Shown: positions 1-9,758, numbered from the stretch's first letter. The stretch is DNA of 64,000 nucleotides from Gammaproteobacteria bacterium (GCA_024742415.1 JANSYN010000002.1:186001-250000), one strand, 5' to 3'. A program made the numbers and translations. Notes: generated by a model not told the origin, from the sequence alone.

Positions 1-124
1 TTTGAAAGCCGCGGGCCTGAGCCAATGCCGATTGCTCTTCCAGCGAGGCCGTTGTCTCGGGTTGGCGCACCTGCTCGAAAAACGGCGCCTCCCAGCGTTG
101 TACCTGCGGCGGTGAATCAGACAA
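1..124 (-). CDS. fliH: Flagellar assembly protein FliH, N-terminal fragment
   Basis: The gene runs off the left edge, so only about 41 N-terminal residues are visible. They include the W-E-A-P-F-F segment expected near the FliH N-terminus. FliH is the cytoplasmic regulator that holds the export ATPase FliI near the export gate. The start is taken as TTG at 124, which overlaps the end of fliG (stop at 117-119). An AAGGGAGG ribosome-binding site inside fliG lies about 7 bases upstream, and no in-frame ATG is available. The overlap implies translational coupling. The identity rests on position after fliG and on this short segment. Confidence 0.75.
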   Translation of the reverse strand, partial: MSDSPPQVQRWEAPFFEQVRQPETTASLEEQSALAQARGFQ

Positions 125-1127
125 AATCGTCGCCTCCCTTGCCAAGGAAGATCTCGCCGGCCTCGGCCAGCTGCGCGGCAAGGGCCAGTATGGCTTTTTG
201 CTGTTCTTCGACATCCGCAAGTTTCACCGGGCCCTGGGCCTCGAGATCTTCCTTGAGCATATCGGCGGCCCGCGAAGACATGTTATTGAAGAACTTGTCC
301 TTCAGTTCGTCGTCCACGCCCTTCAGGGCGATCACCAGCATGTCGGTAGAGATTTCCCGAATAAGGCGCTGCATACCGCGATCGTCCAGGTCCATAAGAT
401 TCTCGAACACGAACATCAGTTCCTGGATTTTTTCGCCCAGCTCGCCGTCGAGCTGTTTCATCGAATCAAGCAGCAGGGATTCGTCGCCACTGTCGACGTG
501 ATTGAGAATGGCCGCGGCGGTATTCAGGCCGTCCAGCGTTGTTGGCGGCGCCTCCTGGTCAACACCGAGCTGTTTTTCCAAGACCCGGTCAAGTTCCTGC
601 AGCGCGGAGGGGTCTACAAGATCCAGGCGTGCAATCCGCATGAGCAGGTCGGGCCGCTCCTCCATTGGCAACAGCGCCAACACCTGGGCCGCGTGATCCG
701 CTTCCAGGGAGGCCAGCACCAGTGCGGTGATCTGGGGGTGTTCGTGGCGGATAATGCCGGCCACGGAGCGCGCATCCATCCACTTGAGCGCACCCATGCC
801 GGTGCTGTTTTTGTCCTGCATGACTTTGCTGAGCATGCTGCGCGCGCGCTTCTCGCCCAGCGCTTCCACCAGTACACGCCTGGTAAAGTCATCGCTGCCG
901 ATGCCGATAGGACTTACACTGGCGATTTTCTCCGAAAAGTCCTGCACCACCGTGGCGATTTGCTCGTTGGAGACCTCGCGCAAACCCGCCATGGCCTCGC
1001 CCACGCGCTGCACTTCCTTGGGTTCCATATGGCGCATGATCGCAGCCGCGCCCTGCTCGCCAAGGCCCAACAGAAAGATCGCCGCCCGCTGCGGCCCCGA
1101 AAGATTACCCGCTGATTCAGCTGTCAC
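117..1127 (-). CDS. fliG: Flagellar motor switch protein FliG
   Basis: The protein has 336 residues, the normal length for FliG, the rotor protein that takes torque from the stator and sits on the MS ring. The EHPQ motif of the middle domain lies at residues 129-132. The C-terminal torque domain carries the charged-helix region around F-E-N-L-M-D-L-D-D-R. Translation starts at GTG 1127, inside the end of fliF, with an 11-base overlap, so the two genes are probably coupled. The 3' end overlaps fliH. The reading is unambiguous. Confidence 0.97.
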   Translation of the reverse strand: MTAESAGNLSGPQRAAIFLLGLGEQGAAAIMRHMEPKEVQRVGEAMAGLREVSNEQIATVVQDFSEKIASVSPIGIGSDDFTRRVLVEALGEKRARSMLSKVMQDKNSTGMGALKWMDARSVAGIIRHEHPQITALVLASLEADHAAQVLALLPMEERPDLLMRIARLDLVDPSALQELDRVLEKQLGVDQEAPPTTLDGLNTAAAILNHVDSGDESLLLDSMKQLDGELGEKIQELMFVFENLMDLDDRGMQRLIREISTDMLVIALKGVDDELKDKFFNNMSSRAADMLKEDLEAQGPVKLADVEEQQKAILALAAQLAEAGEIFLGKGGDDFV

Positions 1128-2748
1128 TGGCCACCCACTTCTTCACCACGTTAGCCACTTGCTGCGGCTCACCTTCTGCCATCATGCGGGCCATATTGAG
1201 CTGTTGCTGGTAGGCGGGCTCACCCATTGGCAGGCCCGCCTGCTGTGCATAGCCCAGGCTTACCCGGTCATCGCCCATCGCCATCGCGCCTGCCGGCGCG
1301 CCCAGCGCAGCGCCATTACCCGGCGCTGCCACAGGCGGGGGCAGCGCAGAGACCTTGAGCAGCGGCCGCACCACGACAAAGATTGTGAGCAGTACCGTCA
1401 GACCAGCGAGCAAGAGCTTCACGCTCTGCCAGACCCAGGGTTGATCCAGGATCGAGGCGTCTGGCAGTGGCTCCATCGCAGGTGGCGGAATAAACGATGC
1501 GTTGACCACGTTCACGCGATCACCGCGCTCGGCGTCGTAACCGACCGCTTCCTGCACCAGCGTTTTCACTTCGGCCAGTTCGGCATCAGACAGCGGCACG
1601 CGCTCCACAACGCCCTCGGCGTTCACCGACTCCTGGTAATCAACGACCACCGCCACACTCAGCTTGCGCAGCGTGCCCGGGGTTTCACGGATATGGCTGA
1701 TCGTGCGATCCACTTCGTAGTTGCGAATCTCACGCTTGCTCGAGCGCTGCGCCTGCTGTTCAGCACCGCCGCCGCCCCCGGCTTCCGCCGCCACCTCTGC
1801 CGGTGCCGGTGGCTGATTGGCGAGCGTGCCCGGCAGGCCACCACTTTGCCGGTCTTCCGTGGTTTCTTCCACCAACTCTTCACTGCGAATACTGGTCTCT
1901 GGCTGATACACCTCACTGGTACGTTCGATATGCGTAAAGTCTATTTCTGCCGCCACCTGTGCCTGCACGGCGCCTACGCCCAGAATCGGCGTGAGAATCT
2001 CGCGAATGCGGTCAACGTAGCGCTGCTCCAGTTGCTGCGTGAAGCGGAAGTTCTCCTTGGTGGAGCCAAAATCGTCATCGCTCTGTGAGGACAGCAGTTT
2101 GCCGCGGTTGTCGATCACAGACACCTGTTCCGCCTCGAGACCCGGCACACTGAAGGCCACGAGATGCACAATGCCTGCGAGCTGCCTGTCGGACAGTTCG
2201 CGACCGGGATACAGATTTACCAGCACAGACGCGGCGGGCTTGTCTTTTTTGCGGATAAACGCCGACTGTTTGGGCAGCGCCAGGTGCACCCGCGCGCCGC
2301 GGACGCTGTCAAGCGAGGTGATGGAGCTGGACAGTTCCTGCTCCAGGGCACGGTCGTAGCGCGCCTTTTCCATGAAACTGCTGACACCCAGGCCGTACTC
2401 TTCTTCCAGCATGGCGAACCCGGGCGTATCGAGCTTTGGCAGGCCCTCGCCCGCAAGTTTCAGGCGAGTGGCGCGCACGCGGTCGGCGGGCACGCTGACC
2501 ATCCCTGTGCGGCTGTCGACGCGATAGGGCACGTTCTGGGTGTCCAGCGACTGCATGATTTGCGCAGCGGATTCCGGTGGCAACTCGCCGTACAGGGGCG
2601 CGAACTCCGGCGTCAGGGCCCACTGCACCACACCGACACCCAGCGCAATACTGGCCGCAAGGCCCAGCAGCAGGCTGATCTGGCGGGTGATGGGCTGGCG
2701 GCTGAGGCTGCTAAACCTGCCGAGCACTTCCTGTGAATCCAGGGCCAT
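1117..2748 (-). CDS. fliF: Flagellar MS-ring protein FliF
   Basis: The 543-residue protein has two membrane segments, at about residues 25-45 and 440-460, flanking a large periplasmic part. This is the layout of FliF, which forms the MS ring that founds the basal body. The N-terminal part matches the YscJ/FliF ring-building domain (for example the P-G-L-E-A-E-Q-V-S-V-I-D stretch). The C-terminal tail ends in the cytoplasm, where FliG binds. A Gly/Ala/Pro-rich low-complexity insert lies near residues 305-330. The gene follows fliE by 40 bases and overlaps fliG. Confidence 0.97.
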   Translation of the reverse strand: MALDSQEVLGRFSSLSRQPITRQISLLLGLAASIALGVGVVQWALTPEFAPLYGELPPESAAQIMQSLDTQNVPYRVDSRTGMVSVPADRVRATRLKLAGEGLPKLDTPGFAMLEEEYGLGVSSFMEKARYDRALEQELSSSITSLDSVRGARVHLALPKQSAFIRKKDKPAASVLVNLYPGRELSDRQLAGIVHLVAFSVPGLEAEQVSVIDNRGKLLSSQSDDDFGSTKENFRFTQQLEQRYVDRIREILTPILGVGAVQAQVAAEIDFTHIERTSEVYQPETSIRSEELVEETTEDRQSGGLPGTLANQPPAPAEVAAEAGGGGGAEQQAQRSSKREIRNYEVDRTISHIRETPGTLRKLSVAVVVDYQESVNAEGVVERVPLSDAELAEVKTLVQEAVGYDAERGDRVNVVNASFIPPPAMEPLPDASILDQPWVWQSVKLLLAGLTVLLTIFVVVRPLLKVSALPPPVAAPGNGAALGAPAGAMAMGDDRVSLGYAQQAGLPMGEPAYQQQLNMARMMAEGEPQQVANVVKKWVASDS

Positions 2749-2788
2749 GTCTTAGTCTTCCAGGCTGTAGTGAATAAGGCACACAGGC

Positions 2789-3109
2789 TTATACCTGCAT
2801 GTTCATGACATCCTGGTAAGCGCTGAGCAGCTTGTTCCTTACCTGGGTGATCGCCTGAAAGGAAATGCTCGCTTTCTGCAGCGCCACCATCACTTCCGGC
2901 AGTTCCACGCCTTTCTCACCCATCTCAAAGGCAGTGGCCAGTTCACGCGACTTTGCCTGGGCGGCATTTACGTCGTCCAGCGAGTTTTTCATCAACTGCG
3001 CAAAATCGGCACCTGAGGTGCCTTCGTCGGGTCGCTCTGTGGAACCACTGGCAGCAGCAGACAGCGCGCGCATCTGCGCGAGCACCTGATTGATGTTGAT
3101 ATCACTCAT
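2789..3109 (-). CDS. fliE: Flagellar hook-basal body protein FliE
   Basis: The 106-residue protein has the FliE C-terminal signature (P-E-V-M-V-A-L-Q-K-A, then Q-V-R-N-K-L-L-S-A-Y). FliE joins the MS ring to the proximal rod. The start at 3109 (M-S-D-I-N-I-N) was chosen over an upstream in-frame extension because it gives the family length and has a GGGGAC ribosome-binding site upstream. The gene starts 23 bases after fleR ends. I saw no sigma-54 motif in that gap, so it may be read from the fleSR promoter. Confidence 0.95.
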   Translation of the reverse strand: MSDININQVLAQMRALSAAASGSTERPDEGTSGADFAQLMKNSLDDVNAAQAKSRELATAFEMGEKGVELPEVMVALQKASISFQAITQVRNKLLSAYQDVMNMQV

Positions 3110-3132
3110 TTTTTTATGTCCCCAGTTTCCAA

Positions 3133-4479
3133 CTAACCGGCGTGCGGTAACGCCACGCCTTGTTCTTTTAAACGGGCAAGCTTGTAGCGCAGGGTGCGCG
3201 GGCTGATGCCAAGAATTTCCGCGGCATCCTTGCGGCGCCCGTTCACGGTTTTCAGCGCATTGACAATCAGTTGTTTCTCGGTGTCCTTGAGCCCACCGTC
3301 CAGCATGTTGCACGACGATTCCGCAGGCGTCTCCTGTGCCGGGCTGCCCTGCGCCGCGATCATGTCTTCGAAATAAATGTCCCGGGCGGTCACCTGCGTA
3401 CCCGGCGTCAGTATGGCTGCCCGCTGCATGCAGTTCTCAAGCTCGCGCACGTTACCGCGCCACGGGTGCGACAACAGCCGCAGCTCCGCCTCGCGATCAA
3501 GCTCCATGGGACGCCCACCGGAGTGCCGCGCGAGCATGACATGCGCCAGGGGAAGGATGTCGCCGGGACGATCCCGCAGTGGCGGTATGTGCACTGGAAA
3601 TACGCTCAGGCGGTAGTACAAATCTTCCCGGAAACGTCCGGCCGCCACCTCTGCGCGCAGATCGCGGTTAGTGGTGGCCAGCACACGCACATCCAGCGCG
3701 ATCAGGTTGTGGCCGCCAAGGCGCTCTACCTCGCGCTCCTGCAGTACGCGCAGCAGTTTGGCCTGCAGACCCAGGTCCATCTCGGAGACCTCGTCCAGCA
3801 ACAAAGTGCCGCCATTGGCCTGCTCGAATTTTCCGGCGCGTGACTGATACGCGCCCGTGTAGGCGCCCTTCTCGTATCCAAACAACATGGATTCCAGCAT
3901 CGGCTCGGGAATCGCCGCGCAGTTGATCGCCAGGAACGGCTTGTCGGCACGTTCCGAGCTGTGATGGATAAAGCGCGCGACCACTTCCTTGCCGGTACCC
4001 GACTCCCCGCTAATCAGCACGGTCGCCGGGCTGCGCGCGACGCGCAAAAGCAGCTCGCGCACGCTGGTCATGGCCGGGTCTTCCGCCACCATACCCCCGG
4101 CATCACACTCGATGGCGCCCTCGAGACGACTGACCATCTCCAGCAGCACCTCGGCCTCGAAGGGTTTTAGCAGGTAATCGGTGGCGCCAGCGCGTATTGC
4201 CTCGATGGCCTTTTCGACGCTGCCATGCGCCGTCACCAGCACAAAGGGCAGCTGCGGTCGCGAGCTGCGCACTTCGCGCAACAGTGTGTGACCGTCCATC
4301 TCATCCATCTGTACATCGCTGATCACAAGGTCGACCGCTTCTTTTTCCAGCGTACGCAACGCCTCCACCCCGTTACAGGCCGACAGGGCAGCGTAACCAC
4401 CGTACTCCAGCGTATCGCACAGCGCCTCGCGCAGCGCTGCGTCATCCTCCACGACCAACACGCGCGCCTGGTTACTCAT
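3133..4479 (-). CDS. fleR: Sigma-54 response regulator FleR (FlrC-like)
   Basis: The 448-residue NtrC-type activator has a receiver domain (residues 1-120) with Asp55 as phospho-acceptor, Thr83 and Lys105. Next comes an AAA+ domain with Walker A GESGTGKE at 158-165 and sigma-54 loop GAYTGA at 205-210, then a C-terminal Fis-type helix-turn-helix. FleR is phosphorylated by FleS and activates rod, hook and ring genes. The loop has Tyr where GAFTGA is usual, a tolerated variant. Met at 4479 was chosen because it starts the receiver fold; it overlaps the end of fleS by 8 bases. Confidence 0.95.
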   Translation of the reverse strand: MSNQARVLVVEDDAALREALCDTLEYGGYAALSACNGVEALRTLEKEAVDLVISDVQMDEMDGHTLLREVRSSRPQLPFVLVTAHGSVEKAIEAIRAGATDYLLKPFEAEVLLEMVSRLEGAIECDAGGMVAEDPAMTSVRELLLRVARSPATVLISGESGTGKEVVARFIHHSSERADKPFLAINCAAIPEPMLESMLFGYEKGAYTGAYQSRAGKFEQANGGTLLLDEVSEMDLGLQAKLLRVLQEREVERLGGHNLIALDVRVLATTNRDLRAEVAAGRFREDLYYRLSVFPVHIPPLRDRPGDILPLAHVMLARHSGGRPMELDREAELRLLSHPWRGNVRELENCMQRAAILTPGTQVTARDIYFEDMIAAQGSPAQETPAESSCNMLDGGLKDTEKQLIVNALKTVNGRRKDAAEILGISPRTLRYKLARLKEQGVALPHAG

Positions 4480-5692
4480 GGGCAAGCATCCCCCCGGCCT
4501 GGCGGGCGGTGACAGCGGCGGGCTCTGCAGGAGACTCCTGGGCCGCAAGCGGCAGATTGATCAGAAACTCAGCACCACCTTCAGGGCGATTGTGCGCGGT
4601 AATCTCGCCGCCATGATCGCTCACGGTCATGGCAACCACCGCAAGGCCAAGCCCGGTACCGCTGGCGCGCGTGGTGAAAAACGGGTCGAAAATACGTTCG
4701 TGGATTTCCTCGCTGATCCCGGGGCCATTGTCGCGCACGCGAATCTGCAGCCAGTCGTCACTCAGTGCACCGACCCACAGTTCAATCGCCAGGCCGTCAC
4801 CCGCCGCCTCGAGTGCATTCATTGCGAGATTGCATAGCGCTCCCACCAGTTCGTCGCGATCGCCGAGAATCCGCAAAGTGTCGTCAATAACAGGGACATC
4901 AATCGTCGCGCCCCGCTCAGCCAATTGCGGCAATACAGTGGAGCTGAAATCAGCCAGTACGTCCTTGAGGTAAATCACCCGCCGTGAACGCGAGCCACCG
5001 CGCACGAAGGCGAGCATGCTGTCCAGCAATTTGCCCATGTGGTCGAGGCGCTGGCTGACTTTCAATGCAATGCGCTGGCGCTGCTCCGGCGCAACCTCCC
5101 CGGCGCTTAACTGCGCCATGTAGAGCGTGGCCGCACTGAGTGGCGTGCGCACCTGGTGCGCCAGCCTGGCGGCCATTTCACCCAGGGCCGCCAGCCGCTG
5201 CTTGCGGCCCAGTTGTGCCTGCAACTGATGCACTTCCGTGACGTCGGTGATCAATAAGACCTGGTCGCCCAGGTCATCCAGCACGCGGCTCACCACGGAG
5301 TAACGCCTGCCGTTGGCAAGCTGCAGCTGATTGGATTTCAGGCTCGCACGGCCCGAAGAGCGTCGCAGCACATCTTCCCAGGGCTCACCGATCAGCGGGG
5401 CGCCAAGCACTTGCAGGGCCTCGGGGTTGGCGTCGCGGATACATTGCTGGCGATCGACAATCAGGACGCCGCCGGGCAGAGCCGACACCAGTGAGCTGAG
5501 CCGGTTCGCCAGGCGCTCTTTTTCGTCCAGCTCGCGCAAGCGCGCAGTGCGCGCGCTACCCAGCTCGGCTGTGAGATCTGCCACCCGGGCCTGCAAACCG
5601 CGGTAGGTCGCGTCCAGCTCAACGGAGACGCGACTGAACATCTCAAAGGCTTCTTCCAACTCGTCCTGCGTCAACGACTGTGTTTGGCCCAT
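4472..5692 (-). CDS. fleS: Flagellar sensor histidine kinase FleS (FlrB-like)
   Basis: The 406-residue kinase has no membrane segment, as expected for cytoplasmic FleS. An N-terminal coiled coil is followed by a PAS-like domain (about residues 65-155). The HisKA box has phospho-acceptor His179 in A-H-Q-V-R-T-P. The HATPase_c domain shows N-A-M-N-A-L-E, D-N-G-P-G-I and G-T-G-L-G-L. It is the partner of the overlapping fleR product. Met at 5692 (M-G-Q-T-Q) fits the family N-terminus and lies about 40 bases downstream of the predicted sigma-54 start site. Confidence 0.95.
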   Translation of the reverse strand: MGQTQSLTQDELEEAFEMFSRVSVELDATYRGLQARVADLTAELGSARTARLRELDEKERLANRLSSLVSALPGGVLIVDRQQCIRDANPEALQVLGAPLIGEPWEDVLRRSSGRASLKSNQLQLANGRRYSVVSRVLDDLGDQVLLITDVTEVHQLQAQLGRKQRLAALGEMAARLAHQVRTPLSAATLYMAQLSAGEVAPEQRQRIALKVSQRLDHMGKLLDSMLAFVRGGSRSRRVIYLKDVLADFSSTVLPQLAERGATIDVPVIDDTLRILGDRDELVGALCNLAMNALEAAGDGLAIELWVGALSDDWLQIRVRDNGPGISEEIHERIFDPFFTTRASGTGLGLAVVAMTVSDHGGEITAHNRPEGGAEFLINLPLAAQESPAEPAAVTARQAGGMLAHE

Positions 5693-5744
5693 ACTGCTTA
5701 CCCCGTCAGATAGCGCTGTTATCGGAGCGCTTCCTATACGGGCA

Positions 5745-5760
5745 AGCAAAAACCGTGCCT
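5745..5760 (-). promoter_or_regulatory. Sigma-54 promoter of fleSR
   Basis: The minus strand reads AGGCACGG-TTTT-TGCT. The -24 GG and -12 GC are exactly 10 bases apart, and the match to TGGCACGGNTTTTGCW is near perfect. Transcription should begin near 5733, about 40 bases before the fleS start. In related polar flagellar systems fleSR is a FleQ/sigma-54 target. Confidence 0.85.
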
Positions 5761-5813
5761 AGAATATTTTTCTTTATTTTTCAGCGAGTTGGAGCAAAGG
5801 GTTGACTAGAGCG

Positions 5814-7250
5814 TCAAGAAGCCGTCAGTTCTTCCGGGCGCTGGATCTCGAACTTGCGCATTTTCTCGACCAGCGTGGTGCGCTGCAGGTTCAGGAGCTT
5901 GGCTGCACGTGCTACCACCCACTCGGACTGCATCAGCGCCTGCGTCATCAAGGTGCGCTCAATATCCGCCAGGTGCGGCTTGAGGTCGATGCCTTCGCGG
6001 GGCAGGTCAATCACGCCTGAGCGCACACTCGAAAGCACCTGGCAGACGGGCTCGTCGCCCTGCTCTGCGAACAACTCCAGGTTGGAGCGAAACTTGGCCG
6101 GCAGGTCGGACCACTTGACGAGCTTGTCGGGAAACAGGATCGACAGCCGCTCCAGCACGTTGAACAGCTCGCGTACATTGCCCGGCCAGTGATAGCGCGC
6201 CAGGCTGGCCACCGCGCAGTCGCTCAGCCGCAGCACCCCGCGCTGCTCGCGCGCCAGCTTGTTGACGAAACCGTCGATCAGCAGCGGAATGTCGCCGGCA
6301 CGCTCGCACAGCGGCGATATCTCGATGGGGAAGACGTTGAGCCGGTACAGGAGGTCCATGCGAAAAGAACCCTCGCTTACCAGTTGTTCCAGGTCGCGAT
6401 GGGTTGCGGCGACGATGCGCACGTCGGCCTGCTGTGTCTTGTGGCTGCCCACCCGCTCGAAGGTACTTTCCTGCAAAACGCGCAGCAGTTTCACCTGCAT
6501 CTCAAGCGGCATGTCGCCGATCTCATCGAGAAACAAAGTGCCGCCTTCGGCAATTTCAAAACGGCCCTGGCGAGAACTGATCGCACCGGTAAAGGCGCCC
6601 TTTTCGTGTCCGAACAGCTCCGACTCCAGCAATTCGGCCGGAATGGCGCCGCAGTTGATGGGCACAAAGGGGCGGTCACGGCGCGCAGAGAGCGCATGAA
6701 TGCAACGCGCGACGACCTCCTTGCCGGTACCGGATTCACCGGTGATCAGTACCGAAGCCTCGGTACCCGCCACCTGGCGCACCAGTTGGCGCACGCCGTT
6801 GATGTCGTCGCTGCTACCCACCAGGTTCTGGTACAGCAGCAGGGAGGACTCTCCGCGACCGCCTGCCCGGTGCCGGTAGAACAGCTCAGCCTCGTGCAGG
6901 CGGCCGAGCAATTCCTTGTAACTGGCGCCGGGGGAGACCACCCCCCGCACCCGCCCTTCAAACTTGGCGGGCGGATCGCCTGCGGGTGCACCGCCGGCAA
7001 TCAGGAAACAGGCACTGCCAGGCAGTCGGGCCGACGCCATTTTCAGCACGGGCTCGACCACGCGCGCCCCTGCGTCAGCGGCTACGAACACCGCCAGCAC
7101 CGCAGGTAGTTCGTCGACTGCCGCTGCACAATCGTCCAGGCCCTCAACGCTGTGCGTGGAGTAGCCTAAAAACTGGACAAAAGAAGCGAAGCGACGAGCA
7201 CGTTCCGTGTTGGAATCCACGACAAGAACCGGCAGATTCTCTTCACTCAT
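5814..7250 (-). CDS. fleQ: Flagellar master regulator FleQ (FlrA-like)
   Basis: The 478-residue sigma-54 activator has an N-terminal FleQ receiver-like domain without the phospho-acceptor set. Its AAA+ domain has Walker A GESGTGKE at 171-178 and GAFTGA at 218-223. The C-terminal helix-turn-helix has the FleQ-typical [12 protein letters not shown]. FleQ drives the early flagellar genes and, in Pseudomonas, binds c-di-GMP. Met at 7250 was chosen because a GGAG site lies about 10 bases upstream and the protein then begins at the family fold. The 268 bases upstream contain no promoter I could define. Confidence 0.95.
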   Translation of the reverse strand: MSEENLPVLVVDSNTERARRFASFVQFLGYSTHSVEGLDDCAAAVDELPAVLAVFVAADAGARVVEPVLKMASARLPGSACFLIAGGAPAGDPPAKFEGRVRGVVSPGASYKELLGRLHEAELFYRHRAGGRGESSLLLYQNLVGSSDDINGVRQLVRQVAGTEASVLITGESGTGKEVVARCIHALSARRDRPFVPINCGAIPAELLESELFGHEKGAFTGAISSRQGRFEIAEGGTLFLDEIGDMPLEMQVKLLRVLQESTFERVGSHKTQQADVRIVAATHRDLEQLVSEGSFRMDLLYRLNVFPIEISPLCERAGDIPLLIDGFVNKLAREQRGVLRLSDCAVASLARYHWPGNVRELFNVLERLSILFPDKLVKWSDLPAKFRSNLELFAEQGDEPVCQVLSSVRSGVIDLPREGIDLKPHLADIERTLMTQALMQSEWVVARAAKLLNLQRTTLVEKMRKFEIQRPEELTAS

Positions 7251-7518
7251 TGGACATCTCCGGAAAGTGAAGCAGCAAAACGTTACTGGAGTTTGACGCA
7301 AGCGAACGACAGATGGGTGGCCCTACAGCCTGGGCGCAAGCCCTTGCACTGTACCCTGCGAGATGCATGTCAGAGACAATCCCCGTTATCGAACAACACC
7401 GTCCTCGAGTGCCTGGAATTGCCCAGGCCTATTATTGTCTTTCTCTGCGATCGGCCGCCAAAACTGCTGAGGGAGCGGCACTTGCCATCAGGAAAGATTT
7501 CGTATGATTCTCAATAGC

Positions 7519-8250
7519 TTATACGTTTCCCGCACGAGTTAAATACGTAATATCCCGTAGATCACCAGAAATCGAAGCACTCGCGGCACTGCCGGCGGCC
7601 ACGGTTGCTCGCGCCTCGATGACCTGCTCAACCAGGCAGGCAACGGAATCCGCGCGCATTTTGCTGAACAGATTTTTGCGATGCACTTCGACAGTCCTGG
7701 GGCTGATACACAGTGCCTGGGCGATCTCTTTACTGGTGTGTCCGCGCACCACGTGAGCCATGACCTCGGTTTCCCGCTGGGTCAGTTCTTCCATGCGCGA
7801 CACAATACGGGTACGCCGCGAGCGCACCTCATGACAGCGGTTATCGAGGGCCAGGGCCTCCCGCACACTGGCCACCAGCGCCGCCGGCTCCATCGGTTTG
7901 AGCAGAAAATCTACCGCCCCGGCTCTCAGGGCACGGATGGGAACACGCGGGTCAGTGGTGGCGGCAAGAAATACCAGGGGAAGCGTGCTGTGGCGGCTGG
8001 CCAACGCCGCCTGCAGGTCGAACCCGCTCATGTCGGGCAGTGACACCTCAAGCACCAGGCATGCTGGCTGGTAGGCAGGTGCATCACGCGTGTGATCTAC
8101 CTCACCCAGACACTCTGCAAAAAAGCTTTCGGCCGAACAGAACGATTTGACATTGATGCCGCGTGCACCCAGTAGCTGGGTCAGCCGCGCCTGAGTGACG
8201 CGATCGCGATCGACGCTGTACACGGTGCCTTCTATATCCTGTGCCATCAC
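7519..8250 (-). CDS. LuxR/FixJ-type regulator with degenerate receiver
   Basis: The 243-residue protein has a FixJ-like receiver followed by a LuxR-type helix-turn-helix (about residues 153-215, L-T-Q-R-E-T-E-V). At the phosphorylation site it has Glu68 (C-L-V-L-E-V-S-L-P-D-M-S-G) instead of Asp. The switch Thr is Ala96 and one acidic-pocket residue is Arg15, while Lys118 is kept. It therefore probably cannot be switched by ordinary phosphorylation. It lies between fleQ and a PilZ-like gene inside the flagellar cluster, so a role in flagellar or attachment control is inferred. The start is GTG 8250 (GGAG 8 bases upstream); ATG at 8247 is an alternative. Confidence 0.85.
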   Translation of the reverse strand: MMAQDIEGTVYSVDRDRVTQARLTQLLGARGINVKSFCSAESFFAECLGEVDHTRDAPAYQPACLVLEVSLPDMSGFDLQAALASRHSTLPLVFLAATTDPRVPIRALRAGAVDFLLKPMEPAALVASVREALALDNRCHEVRSRRTRIVSRMEELTQRETEVMAHVVRGHTSKEIAQALCISPRTVEVHRKNLFSKMRADSVACLVEQVIEARATVAAGSAASASISGDLRDITYLTRAGNV

Positions 8251-8340
8251 ACTGCAAGCTCCACTGTACTTCTGTCAATGGTGCAATAAACGCAGGCCCG
8301 TCACAACCATACCGGGAAAAAACGCCGGAATTTTGTTGTC

Positions 8341-8376
8341 GTGATGCTACTTCTCGTGATGCTACTTCTCGTGATG
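8341..8376. repeat. 15-bp tandem duplication at the end of the PilZ-like gene
   Basis: Two perfect copies of gtgatgctacttctc are followed by a partial third (gtgatg). On the minus strand each copy encodes H-H-E-K plus a TAG stop, in frame with the PilZ-like gene. The last five codons, stop included, are therefore duplicated beyond the real stop. Confidence 0.9.
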
Positions 8377-8931
8377 CGCGCGACGGCGGAAAGCCACTTC
8401 GCGTCGATGGTGGCGGAAAATCAGCTTGTCCAGCCAACTCTGCGCAGAGGGCGACAAGCCCAGGTAACGGACACGGTTGCGGCTTTGCGGTGTGTCATCC
8501 TGCACAGCAACCACGCTGCCGTACAGGCTCAGCGGCTTGGGCGTACCGTGCTGGATGTACACCTGCAGGAACACGATATCCCCCAGGGCCGGAGGATGTT
8601 CGTCGCGCCAGGCGATCTCATTGGTGGACACCGTTACCGTACGCCGCGCCGGCACACTGGACTGCTGGTAAAGCAGTTCACTCACCAGGTCCAGCAAGAG
8701 GTTGATCTTAAGGTCGAGCCGGGCAATTTCCTGCGAGGACGCTACTTCTTCTTCGGAAAATTCACCGGGGAAGGCGCCAACGACCGACACCGCTCGCAGA
8801 AAGGACTCATTCGATTCGTTAACGATGGCAAGTCGGGCTTCATCGGGCATCTGTTCGACAAGACGCCACTCGATGGAGATTTCATCAGTGAACGCCAGGC
8901 CGGCCCAATCAGATTGATCACTGCTTGTCAT
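8362..8931 (-). CDS. PilZ-like flagellar-cluster protein
   Basis: This 189-residue soluble protein has a helical N-terminal half. Its C-terminal half resembles a PilZ fold: R-R-T-V-T-V-S, then W-R-D-E-H-P-P-A-L-G-D-I-V-F-L-Q-V-Y, then a strand with S-L-Y-G-S-V-V-A-V-Q. A complete c-di-GMP RxxxR...DxSxxG signature is not seen, so nucleotide binding is unproven. Met at 8931 was chosen over the in-frame GTG at 8937 because AGGG lies 5 bases upstream. The gene follows fliT by about 70 bases. A c-di-GMP-linked motility role would fit but is inference. Confidence 0.5.
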   Translation of the reverse strand: MTSSDQSDWAGLAFTDEISIEWRLVEQMPDEARLAIVNESNESFLRAVSVVGAFPGEFSEEEVASSQEIARLDLKINLLLDLVSELLYQQSSVPARRTVTVSTNEIAWRDEHPPALGDIVFLQVYIQHGTPKPLSLYGSVVAVQDDTPQSRNRVRYLGLSPSAQSWLDKLIFRHHRREVAFRRRAHHEK

Positions 8932-9000
8932 GCTCACCCTGCACCACCGACGCCGATGCGCTAAGTGTCGCAGGTTACACGCGTAGACTTCAAGCCATAG

Positions 9001-9366
9001 TCAACGACCGGAAGCAGCCTCCACTGCGCGATAGCTGTCCACCGCCTGGCGTTTCGTGCTCAATTCCCGCCCCTGCGCCATGGCCGTCGATCGCGCCACC
9101 TTGAGTCGTGACATCAGCTCTTCGTTCAGGTGCAGCAGTGCAGCCATCGCCTGCGCCACCAACTCTGCGTCTACCGGCGGAATCTGCCCGGAGAAACAGG
9201 CATTGAGATCTTCGCGGCGTTCGACTTCAAGTTCTGTCACCTGCTGCCATTCGTCGTTCTCGGCATGCCTGAGCATCCGCTCCGTCAGTTTCAAGGCCTG
9301 TGCCAGTCGCTGACAGTGGCGCATCTGGTCAGACCAGGCCGTTGTGCGCAGTTCTTCTATGATCAT
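9001..9366 (-). CDS. fliT: FliT-like flagellar chaperone
   Basis: The 121-residue, fully helical, charged protein sits directly after fliS, the usual place of fliT (also called fleP). FliT proteins bind the FliD cap protein and hold it for export. Sequence conservation in this family is low, so the call depends on length, helical character and position. The start is ATG at 9366, 5 bases after the fliS stop. Confidence 0.65.
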   Translation of the reverse strand: MIIEELRTTAWSDQMRHCQRLAQALKLTERMLRHAENDEWQQVTELEVERREDLNACFSGQIPPVDAELVAQAMAALLHLNEELMSRLKVARSTAMAQGRELSTKRQAVDSYRAVEAASGR

Positions 9367-9371
9367 CGCGG

Positions 9372-9758
9372 CTACCTCTGCTCGGCGGGTATGCTGTTCC
9401 AGGCCTCACGGACCTCGCCCAGCAGTCGCGCCGCCTCGTCCAGACGCGCCACGTCCGATCGCAGGTTGGCCTCCACCAGCCCCTGCTCGATATAGTCGTA
9501 CAAGGCCCCAAGGTTGGCGGCGACCTCACCACCATTGTCGCGATCAAGGCTTGCTCGCAGGCCATCCACGATACTGATGGCCTTGCTGATTAGCTCGCCC
9601 TTGCGCGCCGTCTCACCGCGCTCCATCGCACCACGGGCCGCCGCTATGCGATCCGCCGCACCGCTGATCAACATACTGATCAACTGGTGGGGGCTGGCAT
9701 CGGTGACTCCGCTCTGCACGCCAATGGCTTGGTACTGTTGCAATGCCGTCTGGTTCAT
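9372..9758 (-). CDS. fliS: Flagellin export chaperone FliS
   Basis: The 128-residue helical protein has the FliS N-terminal pattern (A-L-Q-Q-Y-Q, then S-P-H-Q-L-I-S-M-L). FliS binds the C-terminal end of flagellin in the cytoplasm and prevents early polymerisation. Met at 9758 was chosen over GTG at 9770 because GAGAAAG lies just upstream. It is 21 bases downstream of fliD and 5 bases before fliT, so all three are probably one transcript from the sigma-54 site before fliD. Confidence 0.92.
   Translation of the reverse strand: MNQTALQQYQAIGVQSGVTDASPHQLISMLISGAADRIAAARGAMERGETARKGELISKAISIVDGLRASLDRDNGGEVAANLGALYDYIEQGLVEANLRSDVARLDEAARLLGEVREAWNSIPAEQR

Noticed and set aside
727-2088. Long open frame opposite fliF and fliG (453 codons)
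   Set aside because: It is antisense to two fully conserved flagellar genes and has no protein features of its own. Similar long antisense frames, for example opposite the HDOD-GGDEF gene, were rejected for the same reason.
7381-7440. GG-N10-GC arrangement in the fleQ leader as a sigma-54 promoter
   Set aside because: Only the two dinucleotides match; the bases around them do not fit TGGCAC or TTGC, and the site sits in a palindrome.
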